DNA from: Anagrus nilaparvatae
Taxonomy: Eukaryota; Arthropoda; Insecta; Hymenoptera; Mymaridae
Assembly: GCA_022575985.1 (NCBI GenBank)
Contig: JAKSXM010000247.1
Coordinates: 7,463,501 to 7,527,500, forward strand
Reading direction: 5' to 3'
DNA: 64,000 nt
Below, piece by piece: positions 1 through 12,461 of this stretch (position 1 is its first letter; each line of letters opens with the position of its first letter). The translations under genes were made by a program, and so were the position numbers. A model generated the notes under the pieces. It did no database searches. It saw only the letters and a program-made list of their open reading frames with translations, and was not told the origin of the DNA.

Positions 1-365
1 AAAAGAGTATATTTAAGGACTTATGACCTCAATTGGAAAAAAAAGCAAATATCCACATTACCAACTCTATTTTTTTTTTATAATTTGCAGTTTAGTAAAC
101 AATTAAGTATACAAACTTTCTAATGCAGAATAATTAAAACTAGAAGGATTGTAAGGTAGATAAATCGAAATTCCTAAAAATCATTTACAATAAAAAAAAT
201 TAAATATATTTAAAAATATTATAATGACTTTATAAAAAATTATTTAAATTAAAATTTTTTGATTATAAAATCTAATAAATTTATATTTTTAATAAAATAG
301 GTCTAAAACTCGGGTGTCCCAAATCGGGGAATGAAAATTAAATTTGATGCCCCGTTCCGCGGAAC
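1..365. other. AT-rich flank, no gene seen
   Basis: No open frame, RNA gene or repeat boundary is supported here. The sequence is AT-rich with homopolymer runs. A short GC-richer stretch at about 310-365 immediately precedes the first palindrome. Confidence 0.6.
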
Positions 366-636
366 ATATACACGGTGATTCCGAAACAGTAGTAGTTGCG
401 CGCGCACATTAGTAAGCGCGAAATATAATTTTAAAAATTCTCTCAGTGGGGCCACAACATTTCAAATAAAATTATAAAATGGTAAAGAAGTTTAGGTAAT
501 TACCATCTAAACTTCTTTACCATTTTATTATTTTATTTGAAATGTTTTGGCTCCACTGTGAAAATTTTTAAAATTATATTTCGCGCTTACTAATGTGCGC
601 GCGCAACTACTACTGTTTCGGAATCACCGTGTATAT
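366..636. mobile_element. Palindromic MITE-like element, TATA-flanked
   Basis: The two halves are reverse complements over almost the whole length, meeting at about position 501. The terminal sequence is CACGGTGATTCCGAAACAG (from 371) and its complement ends at 631. Both ends are bordered by TATA (367-370 and 632-635), so a TA or TATA target duplication is plausible. The arms include a GCGCGCGC tract and a GAAGTTTA/TAAACTTC centre. There is no coding capacity, so this is a non-autonomous foldback or MITE. A TA target site would suggest a Tc1/mariner-type mobiliser, but that is inference. Confidence 0.8.
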
Positions 637-710
637 TAAAACTGAACAAGTAAAAAGAAAGGGAATATACACATTTCATTCATTATTTTTTAAGTACTAA
701 AATTTAATAC

Positions 711-1575
711 CCCATGTAAAAAAGTTGGTACAGATAATATACAAATTGTATATAGCATTGTATACTAAAAAGCTGTATACAAAAATGATTCTATAAAATT
801 GTATACAATCTAATGAGATTTGCCAAAATAGAAAGAGATAGATTCGAAAAAGGGAAATAGAAAATAGAATAAAAATTTCTGCTACAGCTACAGATTTCTT
901 GTTTCTCGGCTCCAGGAATCCTGTAAAAACCTAAAAATAAAAAAACGTATCCATATTTTCTAATTTTTCCAATATCTTTAATTTCTAAAAATCTAAAATC
1001 TTCTTAGTAGTTTTAATTGCGCTGCTTTTTTTACAACAATATTAAATTTTTTATCTTCTACTGATTAATTTTACAAAAGCTTCTTTTATTCATCACATAT
1101 TTTCAATGACTTTTGTTCATAAATTGATTTCGAAATTCACTTATAAAAAAGTTCTTCCAAGTCTTAATTTGTGCACACAATTATTTTGTTTACTAATTTT
1201 TCAATTTAAAATTCGTATTTATTTTTGAACATTTTTTTTTTTCATAAATATAATATTTAGTTTTTGATCTTGAACTTCTAGGTTTCCTTATAAACATAAT
1301 TAAATTAAGATATTGGAAAAATTGGAAAATATGGATGCGTTTTTTTAATTTTAGGTTTCCAGGATTCCGGGAGCCGTCAAGTCTAGAGCAAGAGCGGAAT
1401 ATTGCAGATTTTTATTTTCTATTTCTATTTTTCTAACTTCTCTCTTCCCATTTGGGAACATACCATTAGATTGTATATAATTAAAAATTGTGTAGAATCA
1501 TTTTTGTATACAGTTTTTCTGTATACGATGATGTATACAATTTGTATATAATCATGATCAACTTTTTTACATGGG
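711..1575. mobile_element. Foldback element with CCCATGTAAAAAAGTTG ends
   Basis: An inverted repeat whose ends read CCCATGTAAAAAAGTTG at 711 and the complement ending at 1575. The arms carry several GTATAC-containing motifs and a block of about 100 bp (about 880-980 against 1310-1420) that is clearly complementary but diverged. The middle is AT-rich and non-coding. No target duplication was resolved. The arms are more diverged than those of the 12.46 kb palindrome, so this copy is older. Confidence 0.75.
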
Positions 1576-1762
1576 ACATGCGTTAGAAAAATTGAAAAAT
1601 GAAAAAAAAAGAAATTTATAGTGTAGTTTTTCTATAAAAATTTCAAAATAAAAATATTTATTTAAATAAAAAAATATCAAATTTGATATTTAAATGAGTT
1701 GCAAAAAAGAACTCTCAAATATAATATAATATTTAAAACATTTATTTAAAATCATTAATTAC

Positions 1763-2914
1763 AGTGCTGCACAAAAAAAAAGTTCTGATCCTGTAACTAG
1801 ACCTACCTGCAGGTAAGTTTTTCGATGTCCTAAAAGAAACCGAATCTAAAGTCAGAATTTAGCTTACACCCTCAGATTTTGCCCCAGCTACCCCAGCCAC
1901 CTTCTAAACCGACCCAAAAAGCAAATATTTTACTATGTCCAAAAGTTAAAAATAAACGTACTTTAACTACGTTTTTTGTTGATCTAAAAACGAATTTGAA
2001 GTTAGAATTTACCTATCATCCTTATTTTTTGCCCCAGCTACCCCAATCACCCTCTAAACTGCCCCAGAGAGTGAATATTTTATTTTTTACAAAAAGTTAA
2101 AAATAAAAGTACCTTAGTTAGTTATTTTGATGTTCTAAAAACAAATTTGAAGTCAGAATTTACCCATCATTCTTATTTTTTTCCCAGCTACCCCAGACAC
2201 CCTCTCAACTAAGCTGATGTGCTTAGGTGCTTCATAGGTGCTTCCTGTTTCCAACAAAAGTTCTTAGCACCATCCTGATATCGCTGTAATACTTTAAAGC
2301 GATTAATTAACTTTCCTCTGGTGGAATTGAGAGGGTAACTGGGGTAGCTGGGACGAAAAATAAGGATGATGGATAAATTCTAACTATTTGTTTTTAGAAC
2401 ATCAAAAAACGTAACTGAGATACTTTTTATTTATAACCTTTGCACAAAGTAATATATTAGCCCTTTTGGGTAGTTGAGAGGGTGGCTGGGGTAGCTGGGG
2501 CAAAAAAAAAGAGTAATGAATAAATTCTGACTTCAAATTCGTTTTTAGAACAAGAAAAAACGTAGTTATAATACTTTTATTTTTAAATTTGTAAAAAATA
2601 AAATATTCTACCTCCAGGGCAATTTAGAGAGTGTCTCAGGTAGCTGGGGCAAAAACTAAGGGTGATAGGTAAATTCTGACTTAAAATTCGTTTTTAGAAA
2701 AACAAAAAACGTAGTTAAAGAACTTTTATTTTTAACTTTTGGACATAGTAAAATATTTGCTTTTTAGGTTGGTTTAGAGGGTGGTTGGGGTAGCCGGGGC
2801 AAAATCTGAGGGTGTAGGCTAAATTCTGACATCAAATTCGATTTTAGGACATCGAAAAACTTACTTGCAGGTAGGTCTAGTAAAAGGATCAGAACTTTTT
2901 TTTTGTGCAGCTGT
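1763..2914. mobile_element. Foldback element with tandem repeats in both arms
   Basis: Terminal inverted repeats begin near GCTGCACAAAAAAAAAGTTC (left) and are mirrored at about 2880-2914. Each arm is built of direct repeats of about 150 bp, each containing a GCCCCAGCTACCCCAGCCAC-like core (near 1880, 2030 and 2185 on the left). The complementary GTGGCTGGGGTAGCTGGGGC units are on the right. The symmetry point is near 2,340. The 73-residue open frame at 1879-2100 is only the repeat read through and is not treated as a gene. Arms made of tandem repeats match the architecture known for Drosophila Foldback elements. Confidence 0.75.
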
Positions 2915-2916
2915 GT

Positions 2917-3384
2917 TATTATTTATCTATGTGCAGCGACGCGAAACGTTCTTATTTTGGTATTCGGGAAGCACATACCTTTAATAGGACACCGGAGATT
3001 GGTTTTATATGCTGAAATAAGGCAATTTTCAACCCATCTAGAGGCCTTGTTCCGGGTTTGGGTGAAATATGGATAGAAATATTCAGAAACTAAAATAATA
3101 CCTCGGTAGTAAGCATTTTTTCTAATATTTCATTCTGGTTTTCCTTAATTTTCATTTTTTATGATGTGAAAACGAAGAAAAATGGATATTTTGGCATACA
3201 GAAAGTATACTTTTTATTGATTTTTTGAAATAAAACTCTTACTACCGAGTTTAATCAAAGTCTGTTGATTATTTTTTCTCAAAGAAAAATAAAAATTATT
3301 AAGTAATAAAATCGCTGGATGGGATGAAAATGTCTCTTTTTTCAGAATTTTCCGAGATATTTTCGCTGTTTTATACCGCCTTCT
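2917..3384. other. No gene seen
   Basis: This stretch lies between two mobile elements. It has somewhat more balanced composition near 2,935-3,070. An 83-codon minus-strand frame overlaps the end of the next element and shows no family resemblance. Confidence 0.5.
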
Positions 3385-3386
3385 AT

Positions 3387-4200
3387 CCCGACGAAGTGTC
3401 CTGAGATTGAAGCTTATTATGCTAAAAATGCTTATAAATAGCATCAACAGGCCTACATTATTCATAATACATGTGCAAAAAATTCAAACTGCATTTATAC
3501 ATAGCTAACCCATCAAAATTTGCATTTTAATGAAATGAAACTATGTAAAAATATTATTTTTTTCTATATTTACTACGAAAATTGTTAAAATTGATTACTA
3601 AACTTAGGTTTCTGACAAAACATTCTCAAAAACCGAGTTATTCATGTTATTTTCATTGTACGCAGACCAATAAAACTTGTATTTTTTGTAGCTCAAAAAG
3701 CACAATAAGTCAATAAAATCATAAACTGCTTATGAAGAAATTATAAAGATTTAAATAATTTTTTTAAGGAAATCAATGAAAAAAACGATTTGAACGCAGA
3801 ATCTTATTGTTTAGCGTGAACTACTACTTTTTAGTCTTTATTAAGTATACCACCCAGCAAATACTAAAACATACGTTAAATGATCAAGTCTTTTGTAGTT
3901 ACGATTTATAAAATATTTTAGTTCGATGAGTGTGAATATGAAGTCAGTGTTAACTTAAAATGGTTTAGTTGCCCACAATAGGCATTTTCACAATATGCTT
4001 TGCGGGATCTTCAAGATTTTGACAGGCTACTTCTGCTTAGTATACCCTCATAGTTAGTGTTGTTACAAGCTTAAGTAGGAAGCGACGCCATGGTTCTTAC
4101 ATATATTAAGATAGGGACTTTAGGGGATTAGGGACTTAGGGACTTTTTCTGTTTAGACCATGTATTTTTAGTGATCCTTTTAACTATTGTCACAGCACTC
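3387..4200 (+). repeat. Left arm of the outer inverted repeat
   Basis: Complementary to 11815-12461 plus 14492-14673. Matching landmarks include the TATTATGAATAATGTAGGCC region, the tract around ACTTAGGTTTCTGACAAAAC, and the block with GGTTTAGTTG and CTTCTGCTTAGTATACC. Mismatches and small indels are frequent, so the arms have diverged well beyond the 12.46 kb palindrome. Confidence 0.8.
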
Positions 4201-6558
4201 TCTACGAGGAAATTGCTTATGCTTTTCGGAATCACCGAACACGAGTATGATATCAGATTTTACTTTAAATTATCCAATTACTCACAAAAATAAACATCTA
4301 TGAAAACACAAAAAATAACCTAATGTCGCTTATAATGGGCAACTTGGTCATCTTAGGTAAAAACTGATATCATACTTGCGTTCAATGATCCGAAAAAAGT
4401 AAGCAATTAATAAAAATGTTGAATACCCGCAAAAAATAACTTAAAACTTTTCATTGTGGCAATTGGGCCATTTGCGATTAGAAAAGGATTTCATATGACC
4501 TCTTTACAAAATCAAAAATGGTCTATCCGGGATAGTAAAAAAATTAAAATACAATTTTTTATCAAATATTTAAATTACTGCTAAAATTAGAATTTTTCGC
4601 ATCATGTCCAGAAAAGTAAAGAAGGCCTAAATAATAATTACCATCTGAGGCGAAGCTTTTCTTATGGCCCAGCAGGCCTATTCTGTATTAAATTCACACT
4701 GTTTTCACGTGAAATATAAGCGTGAAAACACGTGAAATCATGCAATTTTAGGTTAAAAGTACGTGAATCGTAGGAAATTAGTAATTGAAAATACGAGTTC
4801 CTAACTTTAGGTTAGATTTTATTGCAAAAACAGGCTGAACTTGCTTCCCTTATAACCGAACTTTTTTCGTGTTATACGAATGTATGAATAAATAAAATGA
4901 AAACTTAAAATTCAAAAAAACCTTTCTAAAATCGATTTCTTGACTATAGGTTAATAAAATCAATTTTAAAATATTGTAAATTCTGCAAAATAGGAATAAT
5001 TGCTATTAATATATTTGTAATTTTAATTCTATCTTTTTAATAATATTTTAAAATGTAAAGCATTGACAATAACATTAATAAATAAAAAAGCCTCACGTAT
5101 AAATGAAATAAAGAATAAAATAATCTTAGGACCCGATACTTTTCCATTAATAAATTATATTCAGCAAAAGTTTCGAGGTCGGGTCGCTGAAATCGGCTAA
5201 AAAGTTTTTTTTTTCCAATTACCTATCCAAAATGGACCATGCCCCCAAATTTTAGCCCTTAATATTGAAAACTAACCCCAGGGCGAATTTTTGAAGAAAA
5301 AAAACACGTTTTCATCTTTGCTTAGCCGCTTATTCTTCTTTTATATGCAAGAAAAATTGTATATCCGAATTTTTTAATAAGCTTCTCAGAAAAAGCGTGT
5401 TTTTATATATATTTTTGGATGCCATATCAACCTATATGCGATCGAACTTCCTAGACCCTAAAATAATCGAAAAATCGTAAATTTTCCTCAATTTTTCTCA
5501 TATTTTTTTCAGTTTTTAGAATTTTGACGCTCTAAATAACTCCGAACGATTTAAATAAGGAAAAATTCGGATTTCCAGGGATATTTTAGAAACTTTCTTT
5601 ATTTAAATATTTTTTAGGCTTTAATGGAAACGAGCTGACACCAAGTGCCTCAAGTAAAAAAGTCGGATTTTCATCATTTTCAATAGTTTTTCTGAATTTT
5701 CCCGCACTAAATGTACTCGTATGAGTCAAATAAGTTTAGATTTGGATTCTCCAAGAAATTTCATATAACTTCTATACTATTAAAATCTTTAGGCTTTAGT
5801 ATATAAACGAGTTCATAGCAATGGATTTAAAAAATTCTGATTTTCCTTGTTTTTTTACATTTTTTTTGTATTTGTGCGGTTATTCTAACAAACATAAACA
5901 GTAGCACTACTCTCTGGCTCATAGAGTTATAACTCCCTAAATCAAAGAACTTTCTGCATTACCTGGGGATTTTCAAGTTTGAGAAAATCATTTTTATGAA
6001 TGAAAATTTTAATTTTTTCGCCCTAGCATTTTTTCTAATTTTCCAAGATGGCAGATTAAAAAACATAATAACCTTTTTAAATTGCCTGTAGGTTTTCGAG
6101 GTCGTTAAAACGTTTTTATTAATGAAATTTTTCATTATTTGACCCAGAATATTTTCCGATTTTCCAATATGGCGGAACGAAATACATGAAGAGGAATTTT
6201 CTATATTTCCTGGGGATTTTCGTGCATATGAAAAACGTTTCAAGTTTATTGGTCCACCATATTGGAAAATCGGAAAATTGTTTTGAATGAAAAATTAAAA
6301 ACTTGGAAATTTTAAAAATAAACCTCGGATTTAGTGTTATTCCGGGTTTCAAAAGTTAGTTCCAAGCGCAAAGAGAAATAAAAACCTGAATCAGACTATT
6401 TCTATGTTTCAAAACTCGGAAGCAAGGTTATTCCGGGTTTGCATCTAGACTCCGAGTTTCAAAACCCTAAAGTAATGAAAAACTATGTTCTGAAAAACAT
6501 AATTGGAGAAAAAAAAACATAATTTATATTTATTAGAAACTTTGCCATAACCTAGAAT

Positions 6559-8185
6559 ATTATTATTATTATTATTATTATTTATTTTGTCAAACAAAAA
6601 TTTTACACTCTTTATATACAATTTTAACTCTTAGATACATAAAATAATTAAATAGAAATATTTAACATTTAATATTTACATTATTGGTAATAAAATAAAA
6701 TAAGATAAAAACGAATATAATACAGATTTGAAAGTAAACTCTAAAATACATAAAATAAAATAAATTCTAAAATAAATGAAATAAAATACATAAAATAAAA
6801 TACAATACAACAACAATCTTGCTGTAACTCAATTACTCAATAGAGTAAATTATGGATACTTATAAATTATCTGACCCATATAAGTACTGACGTATTCGTT
6901 TTTTAAACAGTGAATATGAATGGATGTCACGAATGCATGGTGGGATATTGTTCCAAAAATGGGCGTATTTGACCTGAAATGAGTCAAGACCCCAATCAGT
7001 CTTTATAGACGAGGGGATCTTTAGATCCTTACGGGGGCCACGAGAGGGTTTATCTGATTTATAGGGTTCAAACAGAGATCGGAGGAGTGGAGGCTCCTTC
7101 ATGCGTATCAATCTGTACATCGTCAGGGCTGCAAAATAATTAGTGCGAGTTATGTTACACATCCAGTTTAACTTTCTCCTGAATGGTGTTATGTGTTCTT
7201 GCCTTCTCAAGCCAAATATGTAACGTATGCCTGAGTTTGAGAGCCTTTGCAGCTGCGCACTTAGTTGACTAGATAAATCTGAATATACAACATTACAATA
7301 ATCCAAGTGCGGAGCTACAAGTGATTCAACCAGGCGTTTACGTAAGGATTGTGTTGTGCAGGATTTTATTATGCGTAAGCCATAAAGAACTCTATTAACT
7401 TTTTTGGTAATTTGTTGGACTTGGGGTTGCCAGCTAAGTGTATTGTCAATGACAACTCCAAGACTAACTACTTCATCAACAAATGGCACTTTGTCACTGT
7501 TGGTGTTGACTGTAATCATTGGCACTTGAATTTCTTTGAATTCCTTTATGGTGTTAGGGGAGCCAAAGACAATTGCCTATGTCTTTTTAGTGTTCAGAGA
7601 CAAACAGTTTAGTTCTGCCCACGAAGCTACCACTTTAGCTGATTCAGAAAGCTCAGTTATTCCCTGCTGAATTTGGTGAGCTGGTACCTGGACATATATC
7701 TGCAGGTCGTCGGCATATAATAACCTGTACGTATTTGCATCCAAACAATCTTTTATATCGTTCATGTATATGCAGAATAAGAGGGGGCCCAGGACGGAAC
7801 CTTGGGGCACTCCGATATTTGTTTCACGATAATCCGAAGTTGAGGTTTTGGATGTTACACAAACCGAGCAACCACAGAGATATGACCAGAACCAGTTAAG
7901 GGATGACTTAGAGAAACCAGCATTTTGTAGCTTTCTGAGTAGCTTAGATGGAGAAACATTGTCGAAGGCCTTCGAAAAATCAAATTGCAGTAGTAGGGTG
8001 GCTAGCTTCTTTTCTTTACCCATCCGTATATCATCGGTTAACTTGATCAAAGCCGATTTGGTATTGTGATGTTTGCGGAAGCCAGCTTGATATATATCTA
8101 AAAATTTTGATTTAGTTAAGAAGCGAACCACCTGATCATGTGCAAACTTTTCAAGGACCTTCGACAAGAAGCAGAGCAGAGCTAT
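6559..8185 (-). mobile_element. 5'-truncated non-LTR retrotransposon (LINE)
   Basis: Oriented on the minus strand, with its 3' end at a (TAA)n-type tail beginning at 6559 and its truncated 5' end near 8185. It encodes part of a reverse transcriptase plus the downstream C-terminal region (next entry) and a non-coding 3' part of about 0.3 kb. It sits exactly at the symmetry point of the surrounding foldback element. 5' truncation and a short simple-repeat tail are typical of target-primed integration. The clade is probably CR1/Jockey-like, but the exact family was not determined. Confidence 0.85.
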
Positions 8186-8190
8186 GCGTA
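6860..8190 (-). pseudogene. LINE reverse transcriptase, partial, one nonsense codon
   Basis: Two consecutive minus-strand frames (about 8190-7577 and about 7574-6860) are the same reading frame separated by a single TAG at 7577-7579. The upstream part has RT motif A (FDFSKAFD), motif B (GVPQGSVLGP) and motif C (YADD, near 7,705). The downstream part has the LGVVIDNTLSW and LVESLVAPHLDYCN blocks and a WNNIPPCIRD stretch common in insect LINEs after the RT. The fingers and the endonuclease domain are missing because of 5' truncation. The enzyme would copy the element's RNA at a nicked chromosomal target. With the truncation and the nonsense codon, this copy cannot be functional. Confidence 0.9.
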
Positions 8191-8405
8191 AAACTGGGTA
8201 TATATATACATAAAATATAAACATAAATGTAAATATATAAATATATAAATATAAATAAATAAACTATTTACATAAATAAAATATATAGATAATTTATAAA
8301 TGTATATTTAAATGTATATATAAATTTTCATTAGCAAAGTTTTCAAATATACTTTTTCATTCGGAAATTAATAAATTAATATTTCAAAGCCCGGTTTTAC
8401 GCATA
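8183..8405. mobile_element. Small AT-rich TIR element
   Basis: TATGCGTAAAACTGGG at 8183 is mirrored by CCCGGTTTTACGCATA ending at 8405 (one mismatch in 16). The interior is almost pure A/T with TATA and AAATA repeats. It lies between the LINE 5' truncation point and the right inner arm of the foldback, so it may be a MITE. Alternatively it may be sequence left over from LINE integration. Confidence 0.5.
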
Positions 8406-9662
8406 TTCTAGGTTTTGGCAAAGTGCCCTCTCCAATTCTGTTTTTCAAAACTTAGTTTTTCATTACTTTAGGGTTTTGAAACTCGAAATCTAGATGAAAA
8501 CCCGGAATAACCTTGCTTCCGAGTTTTGAAACATAGAAACAGTCTGATTCAGGTTTTCATTTCTCTTTACGCTTGTAACTAACTTTCAAAACCCGGAATA
8601 ACGCAAAATCCGAGTTTTGTTTTTAAAAGTTCTGAGTTTACGGCTCTGTGAGTAACTCCCTGCACCAGTCAGTTCACCCTTTAAATCAGGGCGTGTTAAC
8701 TCTCTAATTTAGGAAGTTAACTCCCTGATTTAAGGAATTATAACTCTCTGAGCCAGAAAGTAGTACTACTGGTTATGTTTGTTAGAATAACCGCACAAAT
8801 ACTAAAAAATGTAAAAAAACAAGGAAAATCAGAATTTTTTAAATCCATTGCTATGAACTCGTTTATACTAAAGCCTAAAGATTTTCATAGTATAGAATTT
8901 ATATGAAATTTCCTGGAGAATCCAAATCTAAACTTATTTGACTCGTACGAGTTCATTTAGTGCGGGAAAATTCAGAAAAACTATTGAAAATGATGAAAAT
9001 CCGACTTTTTTACTTGAGGCATTTGGTGTGAGCATGTTTCCATTAAAGCCTAAAAAATATTTAAATAAAGAGAGTGTGTAAAATTTCCATGGAAATCCGA
9101 ATTTTTCTTTATTTAAATCGTTTGGAGTTATTTAGAGCGTCAAAATTCAAAAAACTGAAAAAAATGAGAAAATTTTAGGAAAATTTTCGATTTTTCGATT
9201 ATTTTAGGGTCTAGGAAGTTCGATCGCATATAGGTTGATATGGCATCCGAAAATATATATAAAAACACGCTTTTTCTGAGAAGCTTATTAAAAAATTCGG
9301 ATATACAATTTTTCTGTAGCTTCCGTAAAATACCTTGTGAGTTTATCGATTTTCTGGCTCCCCGTGTAGGAATTTTCAAAAACTAATGGCAGGACTGAAT
9401 TCCTGAGGAAATTTTACTATATTACCTCTTTTTTCATAATTTTTAATCATTTCCAGAAGGAATGGCATATAAAAGAAGAATGAGCGGCTGAGGAAAAATG
9501 AAAACGTGTTTTTTTTCAAAAATTTGCCCTGGGCTTAGTTTTCAATATTAAGGGCTGAAATTTGGGACATAGTCCATTTTGGATAGTTAGTTGGCAAAAA
9601 AAAACTTTTTGGCCGGTTTTAGCGACCCAACCTGGAATCTTTTGCTGAATTCACTATTAATA

Positions 9663-10130
9663 ACTCTTATATTATTTCTTGTAAAGCGTTATGCTCCAGT
9701 TAATATACGAGTTTTGTTGATTTTCTAGCCCTCACCAGGTTCGGCCTAGAATAGGTTTTTCGGGTCACGAATTTCAGGGTCCTATATATTTAAGAAATTG
9801 GGGGTTTACCCTCAAATCAACAAAAACTACCCCAAAAAAGGGGTATTTTTGCTATACCTTTACTCTGGATAACATCAGATTTGGTCTAGAAGGGTTTTTT
9901 GGGTCACTAATCACAAATATTGAGGTATTTTCTATAAAAAATTAGGCTTTGCCCTTAAATCAGCAAAAACTAACCCCGAAAAAAGGTATTTTCGCTACAA
10001 TCACTAATCTAGTTTATTTGAGGATGAAGCCCCAGTTTATTTACTATAGGACCCAGAAATTCATAATCAACGTCCAAAAATACCTATATTAGACCAAATC
10101 TGGTAAGTGCCTGTAACTACCCCCCTACCC
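9663..10130. repeat. Degenerate tandem repeat with TTTTTNGGGTC core
   Basis: Repeated units of roughly 110-130 bp contain GGTTTTTCGGGTCAC or GGTTTTTTGGGTCAC, then a CAACAAAAACTACCCC or CAGCAAAAACTAACCCC segment and GGTATTTT. A related degenerate array occurs at 56130-56640 in the opposite orientation. There is no coding potential. Confidence 0.55.
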
Positions 10131-11159
10131 TCTGTATTATGACTATTATGATAAAGTCTTGTAATTAGCGCGGTTGGCTAAATATTTATAGGGCGATTGT
10201 AACAATTAGGGACCAATTTTAAAAAGAGCTTAAGTGTAAATGAATACACATTTTTAGTAAATAATTTTTATTTTGGAAGTTAGGTGATAGATTAACTAAA
10301 AAATCCCTATCACATTGTAAAAATTTAATTAATATTCAATTTTATTTGACATTAAAACAAAAAATTTTCATTTCACCAATTAATATGACCACAAATCTCA
10401 ATCAATGACCAGATGAATCTCAAAATAGTGACAAAAAATGAAAATAAAACAAATTAACAAGTAAGTTGGAATTATTAAAAGTCTAATTTTTAAAAAAATA
10501 GAAGAAATTTTATTAAAAAATATAATATTTTAAAATAAATTCATATATCAATTTTTATTTTTCACATTGTTATAAAGAACTAAAAACCGAAAATTCCATA
10601 TATTTTCACTTCTTTTTGTAATTTACTTTTGTTGCTTTTGATACAAATTCTTATCTTATTTTGGAAAATTAAATCTTATTTCTGTAATTTTTGTTTTGTC
10701 TTTTTCTTTTTGGCATGTTTGAATTTTCTATCTATAAATTGATTTATTTAAATTAATATATATTGATTTAATAACGACCTTTAAAATAAATATCAAAAAA
10801 TTTTCTGGTTATAACTTTGTAAAAAAATTAATTAATTCTTTTCCTAACCAATCGTTTTAAAACTATTTTATTTTCTCATAAAATAACCGCGCACTTAACA
10901 ACAAACAGTTAATAATCGGATAAGAACTCTTCTAAACGATTTTCATAATAACTTTTATTTCAGTTGAATCTTATTTTTTATTTTATTCTTATAAAGACTT
11001 AAACAAGCATAAACTTAAAAAAATTTATTTATTTATTACAAACATAGGTTATAATAAATGGTTATGTAAGTTTGTGAAATAAAAATTTATTTTGTTTCAT
11101 TCGACTCATTTTTTTAAAATTTCACTAATTCACGTGAATTAAATACTGAATAGGCCTGC
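10131..11159. other. Interior of the second-level element, no gene seen
   Basis: Very AT-rich with long homopolymers. No protein homology, RNA gene or tandem repeat could be supported before the element's right terminus. Confidence 0.5.
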
Positions 11160-11814
11160 AGGGTCATATATGATTTTTCTGTGTCAGTGGCAAGAAAAAA
11201 TTTTTATAATTTTCAAGTTTCTAAAAATTTTTACATGCAATATTTCATAAAATCGTTTGTGAGACATGGCGATTAAAGGTTAGAATCCCAATTTAAATTT
11301 TTTATAAAATATCAAAAACCACATAACTTTTAATTCAAAGAGTTATAACTTGAAACTTGAAAATAGTTAAGATATGTAGTAAATTCAAGGTATAATACAT
11401 TTACATTGTCGATAGCTAAAGGGACCCAAAGTATAATATGATTTCAGGTTATGAAATTGAAGAAAATTTGAAATTAATATTGCAAATTGTATTTTTGCCT
11501 TAGATAAAAAATTTTGAGTACATGAGTTTTAAAATTTAATTTTTTACGGTTGTTTAATTGAATAATGCCGATATTTATTATTGAGGAGGAATAAATGAGC
11601 CAAACCCACTTTTCCAGACTCTAATTTACATGTATAAACATTTGATTTAGCCTCACTTTTTAACACGGTGCTTGGAGTCCTTTTATCCCGTGTTCATGGT
11701 GGTATAATAGTTGATTTGCCTACTATCCTAATCTACCTAGTGAGTTAACAAACTTTTTTTCAATATCATTTTTTTATTCAATTTTCTTTTAATTATTCCG
11801 CAATACCCTAGTAG

Positions 11815-12461
11815 AGATTTCTGTGACAATATTTAAAAGGATCACTAAAAATACATGGTCTAAACATAAAATGTCCTTAAGTCCCTATTCCCCTAAAGTC
11901 CCTATCTTAATACATGTTAGAACCATGGCGTCGCTTCCTATTTAAGCTTGTAACAACACTAACTATGAGGGTATACTAAGCAGAAGTAGCCTGTCAAAAT
12001 CTTGAAGATCCCGCAAAGTATATTGTAAAAATGCCTATTGTGGACAACTAAACCATTTTAAGTTAACACTGACTTCATATTCACACTCATCGAACCAAAA
12101 TATTTTATAAATCGTAACTACAAAAGACTTGATCATTTAAAGTATGTTCAGCATTTGCTGGGTGATATACTTAATAAAGAATAAAAAGTAGTAGTTCACG
12201 CTAAACAATAAGATTCTGCGTTCAAATCGTTTTTTTCATTGATTTCCTTAAAAAAATTATTTAAATCTTTAAAATTTCTTCATAAGCAGTTTATGATTTT
12301 ATTGACTTATTGTGCTTTTTGAGCTACAAAAAACACAAGTTTTATTGGTCTGCGTACAAAGAAAATAACATGAGTAACTCGCTTTTTGAGAACGTTTTGT
12401 CAGAAACCTAAGTTTAGTAATCAATATTAACAATTTTCGTTGTAAATATAGAAAAAAATAA
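11815..12461 (-). repeat. Right arm of the outer inverted repeat, inner part
   Basis: Reverse complement of about 3560-4200. The remaining part of this arm resumes at 14492-14673 after the inserted palindrome. Compared with the left arm, about 70 bp that should follow the insertion point is absent, so insertion was accompanied or followed by a small deletion on this side, or the left arm gained sequence. Confidence 0.75.

Larger units (their letters stand above)
5147..9662. mobile_element. Third-level foldback element, 4.5 kb including insertions
   Basis: The two arms, about 5147-6558 and 8404-9662, are reverse complements. Landmarks shared in inverse orientation include ATTCAGCAAAAG ends, GGGTCGCT, TAGGTTGATATGGCATCC/complement, and CGGGTTT-rich inner blocks. 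Each arm carries private inserts: about 6000-6350 on the left with three AT-rich units ending CCAAxATGGCxG, and about 9310-9470 on the right. The arms meet at CCTAGAATA/TATTCTAGG, where a LINE and a small element are inserted. There is no coding sequence of its own. Confidence 0.75.
4672..11159. mobile_element. Second-level TIR element (GCAGGCCTATTC ends)
   Basis: GCAGGCCTATTCTGTATTAA at 4672 is mirrored by a near-identical complement ending at 11159, and both sides are followed internally by AATTCAC and a CACGTG motif. Its own interior is about 0.5 kb on the left (to 5146) and about 1.5 kb on the right (from 9663); the rest is a later foldback. The right interior at 10131-11100 is AT-rich with no supported gene. 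The left part carries repeated CACGTGAA motifs. No target duplication was resolved. Coding capacity is absent, so this would be a non-autonomous or internally deleted DNA element. Confidence 0.6.
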
